This document shows positions 34,145-45,100 of a stretch of 64,000 nucleotides of DNA, piece by piece. The notes under the pieces are model-generated. The model had not been told where the DNA came from, made no database searches, and worked only from the letters and a program-made list of their open reading frames with translations. Numbering within the stretch: the stretch's first letter is position 1; the number at the start of each line of letters is the position of its first letter. Source of the stretch: Ligustrum vulgare (taxonomy: Eukaryota; Streptophyta; Magnoliopsida; Lamiales; Oleaceae); contig OY743170.1 in the NCBI GenBank assembly GCA_963555705.1, positions 29,711,362-29,775,361 on the forward strand, read 5' to 3'. Both the position numbers and the translations under genes were made by a program.

Positions 34145-34651
34145 ATATTAAGATTTTTTTAAGGTGTAAATGTGAGACGCTTCCTTGAAATTCTTATGTT
34201 ATTTTGTCATTATATATAGATCAATGATAAGATTTTTTTATTTTATTTTATTTTTTATTTTTTTGTAAATGTGAGACACTTTCTTCACTTGAAGCTCTTA
34301 TATTATTTTGCCATTATATATAGATCCATGTTAAGATTTTGTTGGTATGAGATTTTTGTTTAGCTGAAACAATATTAATGATGAATTTATTAACATAGGG
34401 AACTAACTGATTTATTAACGTTAAAATTAATGTAATTCAATAAATCATCCATTTTTTACATATAAAATATCACAAAATAAATATATTAGAAAATTACAAA
34501 GTAAACCCATTTTTCAGTTTTCTATTTTTGAAAACAGTTTTCCAAAATCACAAAAAGAACATGTTTTCAGCAATCCCAAAACAAACAACAAAAATCCAAA
34601 ATTCAAAACAAAATCCAAAACTCAAAATCGAAACACAAAGAGAACGGCCTC
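33562..34651. mobile_element. Harbinger-type MITE (TSD TTA) expanded by a minisatellite
   Basis: Left end GGTCCTGTTCTCTTTGCTGT and inverted right end GAGGCCGTTCTCTTTGTGTT match over TTCTCTTTG and continue into GTTTTGAGTTTTCGATTTT versus CGATTTTGAGTTTTGGATTT. TTA flanks both sides (33559-33561 and 34652-34654). Six tandem units occupy more than half the element. Confidence 0.75.
33768..34342. repeat. minisatellite, six units of about 85-130 bp
   Basis: Each unit has GTAAATGTGAGACRCTT, CACTTGAAGTTCTTAT, TTATTTTGYCATTATATATA and TTAAGATTTTTT. Units differ mainly in the lengths of the T run and of the (AT)n run; in the fourth unit (AT)n has grown to about 60 bases (34083-34142). Confidence 0.88.
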
Positions 34652-34654
34652 TTA

Positions 34655-35024
34655 GTTTTAAAATAATGTGTGGTTGTGAAAGAATATTAAAAAAAATTAT
34701 TTTTTAAAAATCAATTTTATACGAATAAATAGATTAAGAAAATTAGAGAATGAACAATTAACTGTTAAAAGAAAAATGCAAGTAAGAAATATTATAGGAA
34801 AAATGAAATTAATTATAAAAAAAATATGTTCTTAAACAATACAATTCTTCAAACTACTTTTTAATTACACACATTTTCTCTCTATTTTTTAACCACATAT
34901 TTTATCCCGAAAACATTAAACAACATGTTTTTAAACATAAAACTTTTACAAACAAAATTATCCACAATTTGTATATGCAAGTTTTTTTTTTTTTGTTCAT
35001 TATATTATTTTTAATTTGTATATG
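34655..35024. other. AT-rich DNA with short MITE-like text
   Basis: 34830-34960 contains TTAATTACACACATTTTCTC and TTTTTAACCACATATTTTAT, the phrase typical of several short MITEs in this window, but I could not fix ends. Confidence 0.4.
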
Positions 35025-35840
35025 CATATCTATCAACATTGTGATAATGGATTTTTCTCTATCCTCCAACACAACTTTGTTGAAGCACTCACTGAAATTA
35101 TTTAAGAGTTAAGACTATGTCACTTTTCACCTTTGTCATAAAGTGTGATTTGCTCCATTCCCTAGGGTCCTCCTTCAATAGCCACTCGTGAGTATGCTTG
35201 CATTCTTTTTCCATATGTTGCATCTAAAAGTTGTTGTCCTTAATAGTATTAGATATCGCTGCCCTCCAAAGTAGATTCTTGAGAGACAATCCCCTGAAGT
35301 CTGCTTCGATAAAATTAGTATACATTCCTAACACAAAATCTGTGCTCGGCATTTGGATACATCTCCTTGATCACTTTTGCAATCCCTTCTGTCTGTCACT
35401 CATGAAGGTCCACTCATTAGAGTCCACAATTTGTAGGTCCCCACCCAAATACCTCATAAACCATCTCCAACTAGCTGTGTTCTCCCTCTCAACGATGGCA
35501 GTTGCTAGTGGGTAAATGCAATCATTCACATCTAGAGCTATTGCAGCCAACATTTGACACCCCAAACGCACCATTCAAAAAGCAGCCATCAAGTCCTATT
35601 GGTTTCCTACAACCCAACACAAATCCCTTCTTGCAAGCATCTAAACATACATAAATTCCTTGAATTTTGAATCATGCACAGTAATTCTGCAAGCGGAACC
35701 TGGATTTCTCCTTAGCAACTCCCCAGCAAAACTCCACAACAACCCAAACTGATGGTCATCGCTCCCCTCAATTAATATCCTAGCCAATCTCCCATCCCTC
35801 GAGGTTGTTTGTCTCACTATGTTAATTTCAAATCCTGCAA
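35025..35840 (-). pseudogene. Mutator-like (MULE) transposase, decayed
   Basis: Minus-strand text follows the plant MULE transposase in order. Near 35800-35650: GLLWSFAGELLRRNPGS, then a DGCFL-like motif near 35590 in a shifted frame. The frame 35574-35371 has AAIALDVNDCIYPLATAIVE, NTASWRWFMRYLGGDL and TFMSDRQKGL, the MULE domain with its DDE-type acidic residues. It runs on through HRFCVRN, LKNLLWRAA, EWLLKEDPREWSKSHF and ECFNKVV down to 35025. At least one frameshift and two stops break it. No terminal inverted repeats were found around it. It is a separate copy from the MULE at 60499-62997, with clearly different sequence. Confidence 0.88.
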
Positions 35841-35914
35841 TACTCTCAACCTAATTGTGCTAGTTTTCCATCTGGGATCTACCCTAAATGTTTATCAAAC
35901 ATGGAAAATATTAG

Positions 35915-36259
35915 TATCTATTTGATAACTTTGTCTGTCAATTTATTTACAAACAACACATTTTTCACCCATTTTTTAACTATACACATCTTTTGAAACC
36001 AATTTTCAACCGCGCATTTTATCTCAAAAATAACGATAATTTTATTTATAAAAAAAAAAGCATTTGAACGAATGTTTTAATTTATTAAATAGTTGATAAT
36101 AATAATTTATATTTTAGAAAATATGATTTATTATTAAAAGGAAAATAAATATTATTTACACGATTTTTTATTTTATTTTAGATTTTTCCCCCAAAAATTG
36201 TAAGTGCATTTTGGAGGGAAAATGACATTTAAAGCTTCTTTTTCCTCACTTCTATTTTA

Positions 36260-36294
<35 letters not shown>

Positions 36295-36722
36295 AAGATA
36301 TAGAAATATCATAGAAATATCATATATGTATAGATAGATAGATAGATAGATAGATAGAGATTAGCTTCCATTCGATAACTTTGTCTTTAAATTAATTTAC
36401 TGACGACACATTTTTCACTAACTTTTTAACTATACACATTTTTTGAAATCATTTTTAAACCATATATTTTATCTTGAAAATAACAATATTTTTGTTTATA
36501 AACAAAAACAAAGCATTTGAACGAATGTTTTAATTTATTAAATAGTTGATAATAATATATATTTTAGAAAGTATGATTTATTATTTAAAGGATAATAAAT
36601 ATTATTTAAAAGGATTTTTATTTTATTCTATTTTTATTTTAAATTTTTTTCCAAAAATTGTAAGTGCAATTTGGAGGGAAAATGACATTTAATACTTCTC
36701 TCTCCTCACTTATACTTTTATA
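35915..36722. repeat. tandem duplication of ~345 bp separated by microsatellites
   Basis: 35915-36252 and 36370-36722 are diverged copies; both contain GATAACTTTGTCT, CATTTGAACGAATGTTTTAA, AAATTGTAAGTGCA and GGAGGGAAAATGACATTTAA. Between them are an (ATATGT)5 run at 36261-36290 and a (GATA)7 run at 36330-36358. Confidence 0.8.
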
Positions 36723-37959
36723 TGTAAATATATAGATATATAGATATATATTACAAATCTTAATTAATGAATTTGTAAAACTAATTCGTAATTAATTATT
36801 GACTCAACACTACAAGCCCAACCGCCCATTGACAGCATCACCACCATCTTATCACCACCACCACCACCACCACAACTACCTGAACCAAATAAAGTTTTAC
36901 CAACCAATCTACTTTGCCTAAAACTCCGCAATACACGCCCAACGATTGCCCAAGTGAGCTACAAACTACGACGCAACATGTGATAAATGATAAATCCTCT
37001 ATACTTTCTGAACATGCTCATCCTCCTCCAACGCATCGTGGGAAGCCCATCATCAGTGATTATCTAACCTGGCAATGGGTCCCACCATGTGACCGTAGTG
37101 ATGACTGATGCACGTGGATGTGGTTGTGCTAGGTGTACCCTCCGGCCTCCAATTTGAATCTTATTAATTAGGATTCTCCAGTCCAATAGAAAATTGAGCA
37201 TGCCCCATTTACGTAACAGATTCACTTCCTTAGTTCCCGAACAAAGAAAACTATGGATTTTTGGATAGGGCGCCAAGTCCATCTCCAACATTAACTAATT
37301 CTCCTGCTCCTCACAAGTCTCGGATGTCGGCCTCTACTTTTAAGATTTTTAACGATACCTGATTTATATAATTATTTCCCAAGCACCTGATTTTAAAACT
37401 TTTAAGTATAAAGGTATGAATGAGTGTAATTTTCCCTTTATAATACTTGTCTCTAGACTAGTTTGGATAACAGAAGAGTCCGGAAAAAGTGCTCCTTCAA
37501 AACCAAAAAATCTCTTTCATGCTATGGAATTTATTCAAACTTTTTCCTCACTTATTAGTACTTCAAAGTAGTCCCAATCCTAGAACTCAAATGAGCATGA
37601 GCGGTCATTGAACATCAATAGCCGTAATAAAAGTCAAAATAGGTTTTGAAGTCAAAAGAGGTTAATAATTTTTTATTTCTTATGGACTCACTTGGCGATT
37701 TTTTTTATTTTTTTATTTATCTATAAGTGGAATCTAGACTTGAAATTAGTAAATATTACAATCTTATTAGAAGAAATTAAAAAATATTATCGCATTTTTT
37801 AATCTTAAAAGTCCATTATGATACGAGAGAAGAAATTTAATTTATAAGATAAATCTACAAAGAATATATTGTATAACATTGCATTAGATATAATTTAATA
37901 GAAAAATAACTCACACAAAACATAATATTATCACTAATTTATTGATTTTATATTTTATA
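36723..37959. other. gene-free stretch with a (CAC)n run and a short coding-like patch
   Basis: A (CAC)7 tract lies at 36853-36874. A plus-strand open frame 36914-37108 is proline- and threonine-rich with no domain I recognise; it may be a gene fragment or chance. Nothing else stands out. Confidence 0.4.
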
Positions 37960-38178
37960 TTTACTCAATGCCATAGTGGTCAAGCTTGCCATAATTTTCA
38001 TAAGGGTCATAGGTTCGATTCTTTCCCATTGAATTGATTTTGAAATTATGCTTCAAAATTTGTAGAAAATATTGAACTAAAATAAATATGTAAATTATTG
38101 ATATCATAGGGAATTGAACTAAGACCTCTTTCTTAGACAATTGATATTCCAACCGACTAAGCTATAAGAGTTGCTTGA
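37960..38178. mobile_element. SINE-like: two converging tRNA-derived heads
   Basis: On the plus strand, CCATAGTGGTCAAGCTTG (A-box-like, 37971-37988) is followed about 35 bases later by AGGTTCGATTCT (B box, 38011-38022). On the minus strand, TAGCTTAGTCGGTTGG (38164-38149) is followed by AGTTCAATTCCC (about 38119-38108). Both have the spacing of RNA polymerase III tRNA promoters. The two heads face each other. Confidence 0.5.
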
Positions 38179-38187
38179 GAATAAATG

Positions 38188-38191
<4 letters not shown>

Positions 38192-38246
<55 letters not shown>

Positions 38247-38267
38247 ACAAAAAAAAAAAAAAAAAAA
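38192..38267. repeat. (AT)n microsatellite and poly-A
   Basis: About 52 bases of AT repeat followed by a 19-base A run. Confidence 0.95.
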
Positions 38268-38453
38268 TTATTCTTGAATGGATCCAACACGAGCGGCTGA
38301 CCACCATGGCCACATGCTAGATCTGACCATGCTTAGAAGAAATAAAAATTTGTCTATTGAATTTGAGATGGAGTAACTCATGGCCTACCTCATTTTGGTC
38401 AAGCTCTTTACGTTCATTGGTTTCATGGAGACTTTTATATCCAGATAGTCTCA

Positions 38454-38607
38454 GGCCCTATTTGATCCTGAGAAAAATTTCCTACTTCTCCTCAAATTCA
38501 TTTTCAACCACACATTTTTATGGGATCCACCACTTTATACACTTTTCTACAACTTTTAACCACACATTCATTTTTTTTTTTCAATTTTTCCTACACCAAA
38601 CAAGCTT
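38454..38607. mobile_element. short MITE
   Basis: The ends GGCCCTATTTGATCCTGAGA and inverted AAGCTTGTTTGGTGTAGGAA both run into AAAAATT. The interior holds TTTTCAACCACACATTTTTA and TTTTAACCACACATTCATTT. Target duplication not resolved. Confidence 0.5.
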
Positions 38608-38911
38608 TTAATTTTTTTTTGGATTAGCCTAGGTCCAAAAACATGCCCGAGCCGTCTGTAGAGCCTGTCTTTCCTTGCCTTCAAGCGTAAGGTTCGCTAG
38701 GTAGGGGACCGAGCAAGAATGCACACTTCTATGGATTGAACTGCATTGCATTGCATTCGATAGTGTTAAATAATGTTGAATGTTCTTTTAAGTTAGGATA
38801 TGTGCTTTCTTTCCGTCGAGGTTTTTTACCAGCATATCATTTGTAGACACCTTATAATTTTTCCAATTTGGTCTACAAACATTTGATTAACCAATCGCCG
38901 GTAAGTGGCCC

Positions 38912-39527
38912 CACTACAAAAATATCATGTTTTCCCAACGAAAATCTTTCTGATGCAATAGAGCCTCTGGAATTTAAGTTCTATCAGAAATTTCGAAGGA
39001 AGGTTCGTCGGAAATATCTCAATGGACCTATATTTCCATCGAAGATTTCCAAAGGCGGTTTAGGTTCGTTGAGAATTTTCGACAGCCATAAAATTTTCGT
39101 GTTAAAAAAATAATTACTTTTTTCAATTTTCTATTTATATAATTATTATTGAAGTGTAATTTTTTGAAAAAAAATATTTCTTCAATTAACTAATATATAT
39201 TAGCGGAAAACACACACACACACACACACACAAAAGAACTCAATTGCTTTAGTAGTTGGGTCGCCACTCAACCCTTAGGACAAGGATTTGAATATATGCA
39301 TTGCACAATTATCATATAAATTAAATACAATACGCAGGTCGTCGAGTCAAGTCAAAATAAATATAAGTATATTTTCATTATTTTTCTGATGGTCCTAATT
39401 ATCTATCGAAAATGAACATGAACATGGATTTTCGACGGATTTTTCCTGTCAAAAAAAGTCAATAGTGATGGATTAACCTCGTTTACCGATATATTTGTCT
39501 ATCGAGAAAACCATTTTTTTTATAGTA
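38912..39527. mobile_element. small non-autonomous CACTA element
   Basis: The left terminus CACTACAAAAATATCATGTT is inverted at the right end as TACTATAAAAAAAATGG (one substitution in the CACTA core). Flanking triplets are CCC and TCC, a possible mutated 3-bp duplication. Subterminal DNA repeats TCGTCGG, TCGTTGAG and TTCGACGG motifs. No coding region. A (CA)n run lies at 39210-39231, followed by a tRNA-like head (TTTAGTAGTTGG ... GGATTTGAATA, 39250-39294). Confidence 0.65.
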
Positions 39528-39641
39528 TCCAAAGATTTTCATTTCAAAGAGAATTACCATGTAGAAGTATAGACCCTTGTGTGTAATTAAGGACGTATGT
39601 TATAAAATGACCCTTACATGAGAATTTGATTGTAGCTTTAT

Positions 39642-39788
39642 GATGTGTTCCACGGTTAAAAAAATGGTTTATAAACCAATTTATAAACAATATAATTTTT
39701 CAAACTACATTTTAACCACACACATTTTATCTCTCCAATTTTCAATCACACATTTTACCTAGAAAATACAAAAAACAGCTACACGCAT
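39642..39788. mobile_element. short MITE
   Basis: The ends GATGTGTTCCACGGTT and inverted GATGCGTGTAGCTGTT match imperfectly. The interior holds TTTTAACCACACACATTTTA and TTTCAATCACACATTTTACC, the same phrase as in the 38454 element. Confidence 0.5.
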
Positions 39789-39822
39789 CAGTTAAAAAAA
39801 AAAAAAAAAAAATCTTTAATGT

Positions 39823-40535
39823 GTGGTGGTCAATTTGTGGTAGGGAAAAACATCTTTTGGACTTGCCTTGTTCAAGTTTGAAAACTTAGGCATGTTATAT
39901 ATAATGTGAATGACCATTGTATTCCTGTAAACTTTATATTATTACGATTGTGCCATGGTCTTTCCCTGTATATAGGGGCCTTAATTCCTTCATTTGGACA
40001 TACCTTAATGGGAAGCATTTTTCTCATTTCTCTCCATCTCTATTCTCTCTAATATATTTTTGGTAGTTTTACAACAAATTATCAGACAACTCTCTACGGT
40101 TGCAGCTAAATGATGAAACTCTGTATCAGAAACCAGATTATTATTAATTGACGTGCGCCAGAAAAAATATTCTTTTCCCAGATCTAGTGTTCTTGGCATT
40201 AGAAAATAACTCATACATCTAGATCTGAAAAGTTCAAGAAAGATAGAAACTTTACAAATTATTAATCACTATCGGAAATTAAAATCCAGATCCCGTCCAA
40301 TCTAGAACTCCAATCAATGATCAGTGATCACCATCTGAATGAGCTTGACAAGGAGAAGACTTGCCTGAAATTTGGAGTTGATCCAACAGCTAAAACTGCA
40401 GATCTGATCGAAAAAGTGAAGAAGCTGTCGATGGAAAAATTAAGATTTCAGACAAACCAGAAGTAGGATGGAGAAACAGCGACCACTGGCGAACTCAAAA
40501 TATTGAGGCGCACATTCTGGAAAAGTGGATTTTTC
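39823..40535 (+). other. possible short-LTR retroelement relic
   Basis: A TATATAGGGG box at 39969, a leader-like pyrimidine-rich stretch and TTTTGGTAGTTTTACAACA near 40058-40076 resemble the end of a plant copia LTR; the next bases only weakly recall a primer site. At 40333-40464 an open frame of 44 codons reads as an acidic/basic helix (HLNELDKEKTCLKFGVDPT at its start) and ends in TAG. A second LTR was not found. Confidence 0.28.
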
Positions 40536-41339
40536 GCTTGTTGCCAGTGATGGCGCGTATGGCGTTTTTCTGTCGATGGTCTAAAAAGACAGTTTGGTCG
40601 TCTCGATATTTTTTATTTTTCTATGGTCTTATTTTTTTGTTTTGAGTAGTTTTGATGATTTTCCGGTGGTCGATCATTGCAGTTTCTTAAAAACTATATT
40701 TGGAGCACTTTCGACAAGATTTTTAACTTCGGACCAAAAGTAAATTTAATCTAAATTAACTTTCAAACCTATTGACAGTTTAGATTTATTCATATGAGAA
40801 ATATATTAAAATATGGACAATTTTTTCCTTGATAATACGTTAAAATATATTAATCATAATTTAACGTATTTAGTTAATCATGATTATTGATCATATGGTT
40901 AGTAATAATAAAAAATATATATTATCAACTCATTAACACTAATATATGAACAATTGAATAAATCAAACTGTTTAAACGAGATAAAAACCATCAATGGGAT
41001 ATTTAAATAAGTATTCCCATACCGTGATATATTGGACTATTATGGAATGGATTTTTATACCTTGACTGGATTTGGAGATATGACTCTTCACTTATGAAAT
41101 ATAATTATTTCATTATGTGACACCTACATGGTCGGTCTATCGACTAAATGTATAGAATACTTTACATATATTCATATTTTATGTTATTCCAAAAACACCT
41201 CAATTGTTGGTTAATTATAACATATTAGAAGCTATTGTTAACTTATATTTATACATGGTGTTATAACCCCAATATTATTATTGTTAACATATATACGTCG
41301 TGGTATAGATACGATATTATTTTTATTTGATATTTCATC
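40536..41339. other. AT-rich DNA, nothing recognised
   Basis: No coding-like frame, repeat end or RNA gene seen. Confidence 0.5.
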
Positions 41340-41455
41340 AAATGGTACCATAAGTTACTATTACTAAAGTTAGATAATATTTTATCTAACGGTACCAGAA
41401 GTTACCATTACCAAAAGTTAGATAATAATGGTACCAGAAGTTACCATTATTTGTA
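41340..41455. repeat. three tandem copies of a GGTACC-containing unit
   Basis: TGGTACCAKAAGTTACYATTAYYAAAGTTAGATAAT-like units start near 41344, 41389 and 41430. The second carries the inverted TTATCTAAC as well. No function inferred. Confidence 0.7.
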
Positions 41456-41914
41456 TTGAAAAGACAAATAAAAGTGAATTATTAAATAAGAAAATGTTGA
41501 TGTATGATAAGATAATATCACAGGATAGCACAAATATGACTAATGTGAAAGAAATCTCATAAATGCTATGTGACAAATATTATACGATTGAAACAAACTG
41601 ATTTGATAAAAATCTGAAAAAGTTCTTGTACAAACATTTATGTACTCTAGAAGAAATACATATTTCCTCCAGAAGAAGTAAAACTTATCATCTAAACATA
41701 CTGAAAGGACATTATTATTGCTCTTGAGGAAGCACAAAAGAGTCAAACTGAAACATGTCAAGAAAAGGGATACATGCAAAACATACAAAAACAGAATTGG
41801 TAACATTTATAAAATCCTCAAAATTAGAGTGTGTCTCAAGAGTAAAAATACTTCATACTCTACCACCCCTAATCTAGTTTGAGGTTCACAAGGTTAAGTT
41901 TACATTAGTCGGAC
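41456..41914. other. gene-free AT-rich stretch 3' of the LOG pseudogene
   Basis: A minus-strand frame 41540-41806 is hydrophobic and Phe/Leu-rich with no recognisable feature. It may be part of a retrocopied 3' UTR, or chance. Confidence 0.35.
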
Positions 41915-42520
41915 TTCATTTTCGCTTGATTCCCCTTCTTTGTAACCAATCTATCTTAACTCTTGCTGGATCTTGTATTGGAATATATGATTGTAATTTA
42001 TCTAGCAATTCCCCGATAGTAGGAAAAAAATAAGGATCCTCCTAGAAAATGGAGAGATGAATCACTGTTCCACAGCATAATCAAGAAATGTTAGTAAACC
42101 ATCAAATAAATTGGTAACATTTAAAAACCCAATAAGCTTAATATGGAGATCTAGCTGAGCTCAAGAGATAATATTAAATATTTCTTTTAAAGTACCAAAA
42201 CCTTCGGGTAGGACTATGAAGACATCAGAACCATATAACATGCAAGTTATGTGTTCATGGATAGATAATATCTGTACTTCATGCCCTTGTGTTTTTCCCA
42301 CGATATCCGCCAAAGGAACAGGTATAATGTCTATCGCTTTCGCTCGCTCTATTTTAGCAGATTGAGAAACGCAACCCATTAATCTATTACTACTTCCTCC
42401 ATACACTAGATTGATACATTTCTCTCCTAACTTCTTTCTTAGAAGCATTGTTGCATCTAAATACCCAAAGCTTTTCCCTACTTTTGATCCAAAAAATGCG
42501 CAAATAGTTTTGATCTGTCA
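41915..42520 (-). pseudogene. LOG: processed pseudogene of a LOG-type cytokinin riboside monophosphate phosphoribohydrolase
   Basis: LOG enzymes release active cytokinin bases from riboside monophosphates in plant cytosol and nucleus. The minus strand reads colinearly with the whole family: TICAFFGSKVGKS near the start (family ICVFCGSSxG), NLVYGGSSNRLMG (LVYGGGSxGLMG), CVSQSA, IIPVPLADIVGKT, then VLPEGFGTLKE (the PGGYGTxEE motif) and FNIIS, a stop, AQLDLHIKLIGFLNVT (TWAQLGIHxKPVGLLNV). After a second stop come FISPFSRR and, one frame away, ELLDKLQSYIP. Both stops are TGA; the first replaces a conserved Trp. The catalytic Arg region MHQRKAEM reads IHEHITCM, so it could not work. Family genes have several introns; none is present, so this is a retrocopy or an intronless relic. 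Identity is high confidence; the processed origin is inferred. Confidence 0.87.
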
Positions 42521-42879
42521 AAGTTTTGATCCCTCAATCTTTTAAAAGTCTAAGGAAGGAAAAGTTACAAAAAAATATTATTTTGGGATGAATGAAACTG
42601 TGAAAATAATTGACTTTATAAAAACTAATTTTTTTTTCTCACTATTTTACTGCTAATCTTTTAAAAAAGTGACTGTTTACTTTTAACTAAATGATACTAT
42701 TTTTTATTATCTTAATATGAAATCCTGTCAATGCTCCATAATTGAAGCTCACCTTCGGTGATTTTTCAATCACGGTCTATTAATGCTCAAGTAAGGAAAC
42801 ATGATTATAATTTGTAAATATGTGTGCAAATATATACACACAATATACTGATTTACCTTATATCAGTGCTGAATAGTCA
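42521..42879. other. AT-rich spacer between two coding relics
   Basis: No feature recognised. It contains several T/A runs and GTAAATC after the coding-like text ends near 42860. Confidence 0.4.
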
Positions 42880-43385
42880 AAGCATCATTGTTTATAACAG
42901 ATTGACAAACAAGATTTTTTGCTACTATATTGTTGAGACTATAACGATCTTTCTCATCTTTGAATTGAGGACATAAAGAAAGTAGCATACGCTGTATATA
43001 TCCACAAGGGTGCTTCTCAAGAGTCTATCGAATATCCTCCAAAGACTCCTTACTCAGTCCACCCTTAATAAAATCTATTTTATCATCCTAATTTCTGGAT
43101 GTATATCCAACTGATCTACGTGTGTCACATGTCCATCGAGCACATTTATAGCAACCTTTTAATCTTCTTTCTCTTTACTTCTTTGCAAAAGTACCCTTGC
43201 CTCAATTTGGTAATTCATCGCTAATCGAACATTTGTTTCGATCAACCAACAAACATCTTCTGGGATATCTTGAAATATTATTAACCTCAATCTTTCAAGT
43301 CAAACTCGGTAAATCATTTTCAAAACATTTACCGGAAGATCAGAATAGTATTTACGAATATTTGATAATATAACAACCATTTTTG
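42880..43385 (-). pseudogene. unidentified coding-like relic
   Basis: From ATG near 43380 the minus strand reads about 165 codons of convincing protein text with three or four stops and one frameshift. Legible parts are DLPVNVLKMIYRV, IPEDVCWLIETNVRLAMNYQ, ARVLLQRSKEKED, NVLDGHVTHVDQLDIHPEI, then one frame away KESLEDIR, LEKHPCGYIQRMLLSLCPQF and LNNIVAKNLVCQSVINN. I do not recognise the family. The absence of intron-like gaps suggests a retrocopy or a single large exon. It lies in the same orientation as the LOG pseudogene, 360 bp upstream of it. Confidence 0.5.
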
Positions 43386-43659
43386 ATAGATCTAATCTTC
43401 ATCCCCCAAACGATCTATGTATATGCATTATTTAACGTGTAAGGATCAATGACACCGCATGACATTAATTCAATCAAAAAATAAGAGAATAAAATATTGA
43501 AAAGTTGGGGATGAGAATTATATTCTTAAGATATTACCCCATTACATTTTTCGATATAATAAAAGAAAATGAAAGATTTGGGGACAAGAATTATTTTCTT
43601 GGGATATCTTTCCAAGCTTTTTTAAATATAATAAATCAAGGTATACTAATTTGTGTTAT
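43386..43659. other. AT-rich DNA with a diverged direct repeat
   Basis: The phrase GGGGAYRAGAATTATWTTCTTRRGATAT occurs twice (near 43508 and 43580), each followed by a run ending in ATATAATAAA. Otherwise nothing is seen. Confidence 0.45.
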
Positions 43660-43802
43660 ACAGAAATTTGTACAAGTGAAGTAAATATTGTATTAAACCA
43701 GAAATTCGTACATACAAATGAAATATATATTGTATTGAACATGAAGTTCGTACATACAAATGAAATAAATATTATATTGAACTAGAAGCTCATACATAGA
43801 AG
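43660..43802. repeat. 42-bp minisatellite, interrupted by the CACTA element
   Basis: Units of about 42 bp with TTCGTACATACAAATGAAAT and ATTGTATTGAAC start near 43665, 43704 and 43746; a fourth begins near 43788 and is cut by the CACTA element at 43803. It resumes at 53273 as AAGTGAAATAAAAATCATACTG. Confidence 0.75.
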
Positions 43803-43915
43803 CACTAGTACAAAAAGAGTCATTTGCGTCGGTTGTTACCAATAACCGACGCCTAAGGTCAAAAAAAAAGTCGACTTTAGGCGTTGGTTGTTGGTCAACA
43901 ATCGACGCCTTAAAA

Positions 43916-45095
43916 AAAAAAAAAAATCCTCACCAGTAAACTAGGTGAAACCCCAACTAAATTCAAATCATAAAAGCCAAATACTATACTTGAAAAATAA
44001 AAACTCTCAATACATCATAAAAGGGAAAATTTACTAGTGCTATGATACAAATAAAATATCTTTGGGACTTTTGCCTATCTTTGTAAACTAACTATTATAT
44101 GGAAGACATATTTCAAACAAAAAAATTTAAGATTCAATGGCATGAGTAACAAAAATGTAAACTAACTATTATAAAATGAAATTTGGCCTGTGTTTTCCTT
44201 TATAGCTCTTATAATTAATTTCCCCAGTCCATAGGAACCAAATGTAAAGCCAAATGCAACTTCCAATGTGGATAAAGGGCAGGAACATGAACTCCTTACC
44301 TACAATTTGGTTGATACTTTAGTTTATAATTTTTCACGTGTTTTGGCTCCACAATCTGATCGAGTACTAATATGCCACCACCACCATTCCTTATGGTGAA
44401 AGCTGTGAAATAACAGAGAAACCCTGCTATCCAAAACCAAATTTACCATCAACTGCCCTATCAAAACCAAGTATACGCATCAGCTTAGGAAGTTTGGTAA
44501 GAAAAAAAAAAAATCCGGGCTTAATCTCATCAATGCTTTTGAATGCATGATGTTCCCATCTCTCAAGGAGGAAATATGAAAGGAAATGGTTTTCAAACAT
44601 AATGGTATAGCATTGTGAAGTTTCTTAGATATATGAGAACAAGAGATTGTGTAACAACCAAGATCGACAGGGACCTACAAAAACAAACCAGCAACAAGAG
44701 GAGCGCATTCACGTTCACTGGTTTCTGCTATTATAGTTCAACACCTCGCTAATCAGATAATCATTCAAGAATTCCATTTTTTAGACAAGAAATTTGCACA
44801 ATTAATGGAAGTAAAAAGTCTTACTCTATCAAACTTTTGTTCCTTTCTGGGAATTACAATTCCACCACAGAAAAGAGATTATCCAAGAACCAAAAGAAGG
44901 TTTGAAAGTATAGAACCAAGTAGATTGTATTTCACTACATCTACTTTTTGCTGGATCAGAGCAAATATGGATATTATCAGCTCTGTAGCATTTCCACATG
45001 TAGCATATATTTAGAAGCCCTCCAGCTGCAAAATTTCAAAAACCAAGAAACTGAATCAAGAAAAGGATTTGGAAACCGTAATCGAGTAATAAAAC
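43916..45095. other. CACTA interior, left part
   Basis: About 1.2 kb without terminal repeats. A plus-strand frame at 44805-45014 has no recognisable domain. May contain captured host DNA, but I cannot identify it. Confidence 0.4.
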
Positions 45096-45100
45096 TACTC
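45096..45100. repeat. target-site duplication TACTC (left)
   Basis: Repeated at 51959-51963, directly outside the copia B LTRs. Confidence 0.92.

Noticed and set aside
37971..38022. Functional tRNA gene
   Set aside because: A and B boxes are present, but the acceptor and anticodon stems do not pair by eye; SINE-like is the better reading.
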